A stretch of DNA of 37,502 bases from a bacterium (GTDB lineage: Bacteria > UBP14 > UBA6098 > B30-G16): NCBI GenBank assembly GCA_030613005.1, contig JAUWMV010000021.1, positions 1 through 37,502 of the forward strand. The letters run 5' to 3'. Position numbers and translations under genes: made by a program. Under the pieces are notes generated by a model that had not been told where the DNA came from, did not search any database, and saw only the letters and a list, made by a program, of their open reading frames with translations. This document shows positions 33,895 through 37,502 of the stretch, in pieces. Position 1 is the first letter of the stretch, and every line of letters begins with the position of its first letter.

Positions 33895-34074
33895 TGCATG
33901 CTTTGTGAAAATCCCCAAAGATATGATTTCGGATTTGACAACTAACCTTATCCGATTCTCTTAGGTGAATCTTTGTATTATTAGGTTATTACATAATTCA
34001 AAGCTTGTGTAATGAAAAGAGTTCCAGCAATAATTTAGTGAATGAAAAAAATAGAAAAGTCATTTAAAATTTTC

Positions 34075-34102
34075 TTGTCTAATGCTTTCGAACTTGTATA
34101 AT
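34075..34102 (+). promoter_or_regulatory. Promoter of the ferredoxin gene
   Basis: TTGTCT (34075-34080), a 16-nt spacer and a perfect TATAAT (34097-34102). The transcript would start about 33 nt before the ATG at 34142. It is one of the strongest promoters seen in the window. Confidence 0.7.
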
Positions 34103-34141
34103 GCCCTTGATAAAGGACCATAATAAGGATGGAGGTTTAGA

Positions 34142-34312
34142 ATGGCTCACAAAATTAGTGATGAATGCATTGCATGTGGTGCATGTGTGGACGTTTGTCC
34201 TGTTGAAGCAATTAGCGAAGGAGATCCGTATTACAAAATAGACCCAGAACTTTGCACTGATTGCGGTGCTTGTGTTGATGAGTGTCCTGTCGAAGCTATT
34301 TCACCGGTATAA
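34142..34312 (+). CDS. Small 2[4Fe-4S] clostridial-type ferredoxin
   Basis: A 56-residue soluble electron carrier, read directly from the sequence: MAHKISDECIACGACVDVCP at the start, then a second motif near C38. Both clusters are complete (C9, C12, C15, C19 and C38, C41, C44, C48, each as CxxCxxCxxxCP), with the pseudo-two-fold repeat of the family. GGAGG lies just upstream of the ATG. It has its own promoter (34075-34102) and terminator (34335-34366), so it is probably a monocistronic, highly expressed gene. It lies about 1 kb from rnfC and could be the ferredoxin oxidised by the Rnf complex, or serve pyruvate:ferredoxin oxidoreductase or hydrogenase; no such enzyme is in the window. Confidence 0.93.
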   Translation: MAHKISDECIACGACVDVCPVEAISEGDPYYKIDPELCTDCGACVDECPVEAISPV

Positions 34313-34334
34313 TGAAAAAACCAATATTATCGTA

Positions 34335-34366
34335 AAAACCCTCATCTTTGGTGAGGGTTTTAATTT
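34335..34366 (+). terminator. Rho-independent terminator after the ferredoxin gene
   Basis: A perfect 10-bp stem AAAACCCTCA (34335-34344) and TGAGGGTTTT (34352-34361) with a 7-nt loop, ending in a T-rich tail. The A-rich left arm could let it act on both strands. Confidence 0.88.
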
Positions 34367-34971
34367 ATTTGAAGAATTTACAAAAAGTATTAATCCTCAT
34401 TGCATCAAATCTTCTCAGCTTTAAAAACAATCCTGCAGTTTTTTTTAATTTTTCTTTTTATAATTCTGAATTTAGTGATAAATGAAATTATTATCAACAT
34501 AATTTATAACCTGTGGATCTTCTATTTACTGAATATTAATTGTATTTTATACCTATAAGAAGCAACATAAATATCGGAATATAATTAGTTTAAAATTTGG
34601 AACTCAATTACAAATGGAGAGAAATTAAGCGAATCAATGCAATAGTATATTTATTGTTAAATAATCAATATTTCTATCGCTCCAAATTACGTATTTAAGA
34701 ACTATAATATCAATATTCAGAAGCATTATGCTCTTATTTGATATATATCCGTTAATATAAAACGCCATTAATATACTTGACTTAGTATTAACTAAGCATT
34801 AAACTAAATATAATTAAAATAAGTAATGTTTCTGTTTCTAAGGACGTAGAAGGAACGACAGAAATAAATTTCATGTGTAAGTTATTAGTGAAATGTAAGA
34901 ATGCTGTATGCATTAATAGACATGTTTTGTGGATGTAAAGAAAGGCTTAGTATACTTTCCAGGTCTCTCGA
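34367..34971. other. Long A+T-rich intergenic region before the histidine kinase
   Basis: About 600 nt with stop codons in every frame, no ribosome-binding site and no recognisable gene remnant. The only structures seen are the 16-nt inverted repeat at 34781-34796, with TTGACT overlapping its left arm, and a TATAAT at 34809-34814 that is too far away (25 nt) to form a normal promoter with it. A regulatory or small-RNA content cannot be excluded. Confidence 0.55.
34781..34796. repeat. Short inverted repeat (possible operator)
   Basis: CTTAGT and ACTAAG flank a 4-nt ATTA centre, giving a 6-bp palindrome. A TTGACT (34778-34783) overlaps its left arm. It could be a protein-binding site or chance in A+T-rich DNA. 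Confidence 0.3.
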
Positions 34972-34980
34972 TGTTATAAT
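34972..34980 (+). promoter_or_regulatory. Extended -10 promoter of the histidine kinase gene
   Basis: TGT followed by a perfect TATAAT (34975-34980) gives an extended -10 element. Transcription would start near 34987, about 90 nt before the chosen ATG at 35076. No -35 consensus is visible. Confidence 0.6.
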
Positions 34981-35075
34981 ACTAATATCGAAAAGAGTAA
35001 CATGCTTTTGAATTGAGTAAAGCAACATTTAGGTCATCCGAAAGTAATAATAAGGATATGAAAGGATTTGAGATT

Positions 35076-37424
35076 ATGAAATTAAAAGAAAGAGATCAAA
35101 TCATAATAATGACAATTCTTCTTAGCTTATGTGCATTTCTTACTTTTTATTTTCATGCTGTCCTGGGGATCGGTATAGTTTTCACTCATTTCTTCTATAT
35201 TCCTATAATTATTGCATCGATCTGGTGGAAGAGAAAAGGTATAATCGCTGCCCTATTTTTAAGTATATTATTAGTGCTAAGCCACATGTTTATTAGAGGA
35301 AATGTGAGTACGATTAATGATTTTTTTCGAGCACCCATGTTTATTGTCGTTGGTTTAGTAACCGCAATCTTAAGCGAGCGGATTGCCAAGGGACAAAAAG
35401 CATTACAGAAATCTTATGATAAATCAGAACAGCGTGTAATTGAGCGTACTAGTGAATTAAAATTAGCAAACGAACAGCTGGAAAGTGAAGTTAATGAGCG
35501 TAGACATGCCGAAAAAGCGCTGCAGGAAAGCAAGGGAAAGCTAAGTGCCATGTTGCAGTCCATTGGTGATCATATGAGTATGATGGATGAAAACCTAAAT
35601 ATTCTTTGGGCTAATGATATAGCTAAGAAAGTCTTTGGGGAAGATATAATTGGCAAGAAATGTTATAAAACCTATCACGGTAAAGAAAAGCCTTGTGACG
35701 ACGGTAATTGTATTGCTATTAAGACATTTAGAGATGGGAAAGTTCATGAACATGATACACAGGTAATAGATAAAAATGGGAAAACAATATGTTTCCATTG
35801 CACTGCTAATGTATCATTAAAAGATGAAAAAGGCAAACCTACAGCGGTGCTAGAAATATCCAGAGATGTTACAGAGCATAAGAAAGGCGAGGAAGCCCTG
35901 CGCGAGAGCGAAGAGAAATTCCGGACGATTTTCAATTCGATTAACGATGCAGTTTTTATACAGGATTCGGAAACCGGAGCTATACTCGATGTTAATAGCA
36001 CAATGTGTGAGATGTATGGATATACCCGCAAGGAAGTTCTACAACTCAAAAACCAAGACTTGAGCCTTGGTCAATCACCTTATTCTCAGCAGGAGGCTTT
36101 AGAATGGATGAGGAAAGCGGCAGCAGGGAATCCTCAAGTTTTCGAATGGATGGCAAAGCATAAATCAGGTCGTCTGTTCTGGGTGGAAGTAAACATTAAA
36201 AAAGCAATTATCGAAAGTCAGGATCGTCTGTTAATAGTTGCACGTGACATCACCGGACGCAAGAAAGCGGAAGAAGAGCTTAAGGAAAGTGAAGCAAAAC
36301 TCAATGAAGCTCAACGAATTGCTAAAATTGGGAGTTGGGATTTGGACTTAATAACAAACAAACTTTCCTGGTCGGATGAGGTTTATAGAATGTTTGGCTT
36401 TAAACCCCAACAATTCGGAGAAACTTATGAATCATTTTTAAAAAATATTCATCCGGAAGATAGGGAATTGGTTAACAAAGCCTATACCGATTCTTTAAAA
36501 AATAAAGAGCCATATAACATTATCCATCGTTTAAAAATTAAGGATGGAACAATTAAATATGTAAATGAGCGATGCGAAACATTTTATGATGATTCAGGGA
36601 AACCGATCCTCTCTATTGGAACAATTCAGGACATCACAGAGCGCAAGAAAGCGGAAGAAGCGCGTGAACGCCTTAACGCAGAACTTATTCAGAAGAACAA
36701 AGAACTCGAACAGATTGTTTTTGTAGCTTCACATGATCTGCGTTCACCTTTGGTCAACATAAAAGGATTCAGTTCTGAACTCGAGCTTTCTATTAAAGAA
36801 CTGATTACTAAGCTTCAAGATGAAAGTATTACAAATGAAGTCAAAGAAAAGATTGCTCCTTTACTCGAGGAAGAAATTCCCGAAGCTCTTCAATTTATCT
36901 TGAAGAGTACTGCAAAGATGGATACACTTCTCACCGGACTTTTGAAACTATCGAGGGTGGGTCGAGCAGAACTAACTATTGTTAAAATCGATATGAATAA
37001 ACTAATATCCGATATTATTGATGCTAGTGCTTTCCAGATAAAAGATTTAGATGTGAAGCTTGATGTTAATGATTTACCACCTTGCAAAGGAGACCGAAAA
37101 CAGATAGATCAATTATTTTCGAATCTTTTGGATAATGCACTTAAGTATTTGGATCCTAACCGTTCAGGTGTAATTAAGATTTCTGGATATAGAGAGAAGA
37201 AAAAATCTATCTATTGCATTGAGGACAATGGAATTGGCATAGCTCAAGAACACCAAAAGAAAATTTTTGAAATATTTCACCAACTTAACCCAGAAACAAG
37301 CTCAGGTGAAGGATTGGGACTTAACAAAGCAAACAGAATAATTGAGAAGCATCTTGGAAAGATCTGGGTTGAATCTGAATATGGCAAGGGCAGTAAGTTT
37401 TATGTAGCAATTCCAATGAAATAA
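35076..37424 (+). CDS. Membrane sensor histidine kinase with three PAS domains
   Basis: A 782-residue sensor kinase. The ATG at 35076 has AAAGGA 9 nt upstream; in-frame starts at 35013 (TTG) and 35058 (ATG, with AAGGAT too close) are alternatives. Three or four membrane helices (about 8-100) and a coiled-coil linker (about 105-150) lead to PAS domains near 153-269, 277-397 and 404-524. The first PAS carries cysteines C196, C207 and C212 (CYKTYH ... PCDDGNC) plus C239 and C242. The HisKA domain has phospho-acceptor H553 in SHDLRSPL, the phytochrome-like subtype. The ATPase domain has N-box NLLDNALKY, EDNGIGI and GEGLGL, in which Glu replaces the Thr or Ser of the usual G-x-G-L-G-L. A response regulator follows. 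The signal is unknown. Confidence 0.9.
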   Translation: MKLKERDQIIIMTILLSLCAFLTFYFHAVLGIGIVFTHFFYIPIIIASIWWKRKGIIAALFLSILLVLSHMFIRGNVSTINDFFRAPMFIVVGLVTAILSERIAKGQKALQKSYDKSEQRVIERTSELKLANEQLESEVNERRHAEKALQESKGKLSAMLQSIGDHMSMMDENLNILWANDIAKKVFGEDIIGKKCYKTYHGKEKPCDDGNCIAIKTFRDGKVHEHDTQVIDKNGKTICFHCTANVSLKDEKGKPTAVLEISRDVTEHKKGEEALRESEEKFRTIFNSINDAVFIQDSETGAILDVNSTMCEMYGYTRKEVLQLKNQDLSLGQSPYSQQEALEWMRKAAAGNPQVFEWMAKHKSGRLFWVEVNIKKAIIESQDRLLIVARDITGRKKAEEELKESEAKLNEAQRIAKIGSWDLDLITNKLSWSDEVYRMFGFKPQQFGETYESFLKNIHPEDRELVNKAYTDSLKNKEPYNIIHRLKIKDGTIKYVNERCETFYDDSGKPILSIGTIQDITERKKAEEARERLNAELIQKNKELEQIVFVASHDLRSPLVNIKGFSSELELSIKELITKLQDESITNEVKEKIAPLLEEEIPEALQFILKSTAKMDTLLTGLLKLSRVGRAELTIVKIDMNKLISDIIDASAFQIKDLDVKLDVNDLPPCKGDRKQIDQLFSNLLDNALKYLDPNRSGVIKISGYREKKKSIYCIEDNGIGIAQEHQKKIFEIFHQLNPETSSGEGLGLNKANRIIEKHLGKIWVESEYGKGSKFYVAIPMK

Positions 37425-37462
37425 AATATTTAATAAATGTAGTAATAGAATAGAGGTAAAAA

Positions 37463-37502
37463 ATGATGAAAAAGGAAGTGATTATTCTTATCGCTGAAGA
37501 TG
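37463..37502 (+). CDS. Start of a response regulator (partial, cut by window end)
   Basis: Only 13 codons are visible (MMKKEVIILIAED). The first beta strand followed by an acidic pair is the opening of a CheY-like receiver domain, in which such acidic residues bind Mg2+. GAGG at 37453-37456 lies 6 nt before the first ATG. It starts 38 nt after the histidine kinase stop, so the two probably form a two-component pair. Confidence 0.65.
   Translation, partial: MMKKEVIILIAED

Noticed and set aside
1-37502. CRISPR array, insertion sequence, integrase or prophage
   Set aside because: No regularly spaced short repeats, transposase, integrase or phage structural gene was seen; the only long repeats are the FG-GAP array and its spacers.

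Overview
The window is a low-GC (mostly A+T-rich) chromosomal segment of a Gram-negative-type anaerobe, most likely an uncultured lineage of the FCB superphylum or a neighbouring candidate phylum (Cloacimonadota-, WOR-3- or TA06-like; the sequence alone does not settle which). The evidence is: secreted FG-GAP proteins ending in a type IX-like C-terminal sorting domain (NPFN start, GVYLV, KKVVYLK end), a GWxTD-domain protein typical of the FCB group, TolB and an outer-membrane-barrel-like protein (so two membranes), a complete Rnf ferredoxin:NAD+ oxidoreductase, and a small clostridial-type ferredoxin. The window carries housekeeping genes and three tRNAs; no insertion sequence, prophage or CRISPR array was seen.

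Layout. 1-7449 (+): a tandem array of four paralogous secreted beta-propeller proteins (the first cut by the window edge), separated by near-identical 117-119 nt spacers that each hold a TTGACA element. 7498-9469 (-): an FtsB/DivIC-like protein, tolB and tRNA-Val(GAC). 9766-14601 (-): rnfD-rnfG-rnfE-(decayed gene)-rnfA-(DUF2007-like)-rnfB. 14792-21306 (+): coaE, miaB, a PrsW-type membrane protease, a PfkB-type sugar-phosphate kinase, an outer-membrane-like protein, a small membrane protein and a DUF116 protein. 21303-24264 (-): a TPR protein with a long acidic linker and a GWxTD protein. 24396-24566 (+): tRNA(CAU) and tRNA-Val(CAC) followed by a terminator. 24744-27123 (+): Nif3-like, C4 zinc-ribbon coiled-coil protein and RNase HI. 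27221-31456 (-): serS, cysS and an HsdR_N-type nuclease domain fused to a RAMA/DUF4357-like domain. 31775-34312 (+): rnfC (far from the other rnf genes), a sugar nucleotidyltransferase and a 2[4Fe-4S] ferredoxin. 35076-37502 (+): a multi-PAS membrane histidine kinase and the first codons of a response regulator.

How it works together. RnfC plus RnfDGEAB would form a membrane complex coupling reduced ferredoxin oxidation to NAD+ reduction and ion transport; the separate 56-residue ferredoxin near rnfC is a plausible electron donor. CoaE, MiaB, SerS, CysS, RNase HI and the tRNAs are core functions. The most unusual items are the recombining FG-GAP array with its duplicated promoter spacers, the stand-alone nuclease-RAMA protein (a possible modification-sensing defence protein), the Nif3 homologue lacking its usual metal ligands, the DUF2007-like gene translationally coupled to rnfB, and the decayed gene inside the rnf operon. 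Several start codons were moved from the longest reading frame because a good Shine-Dalgarno sequence marks a later start.
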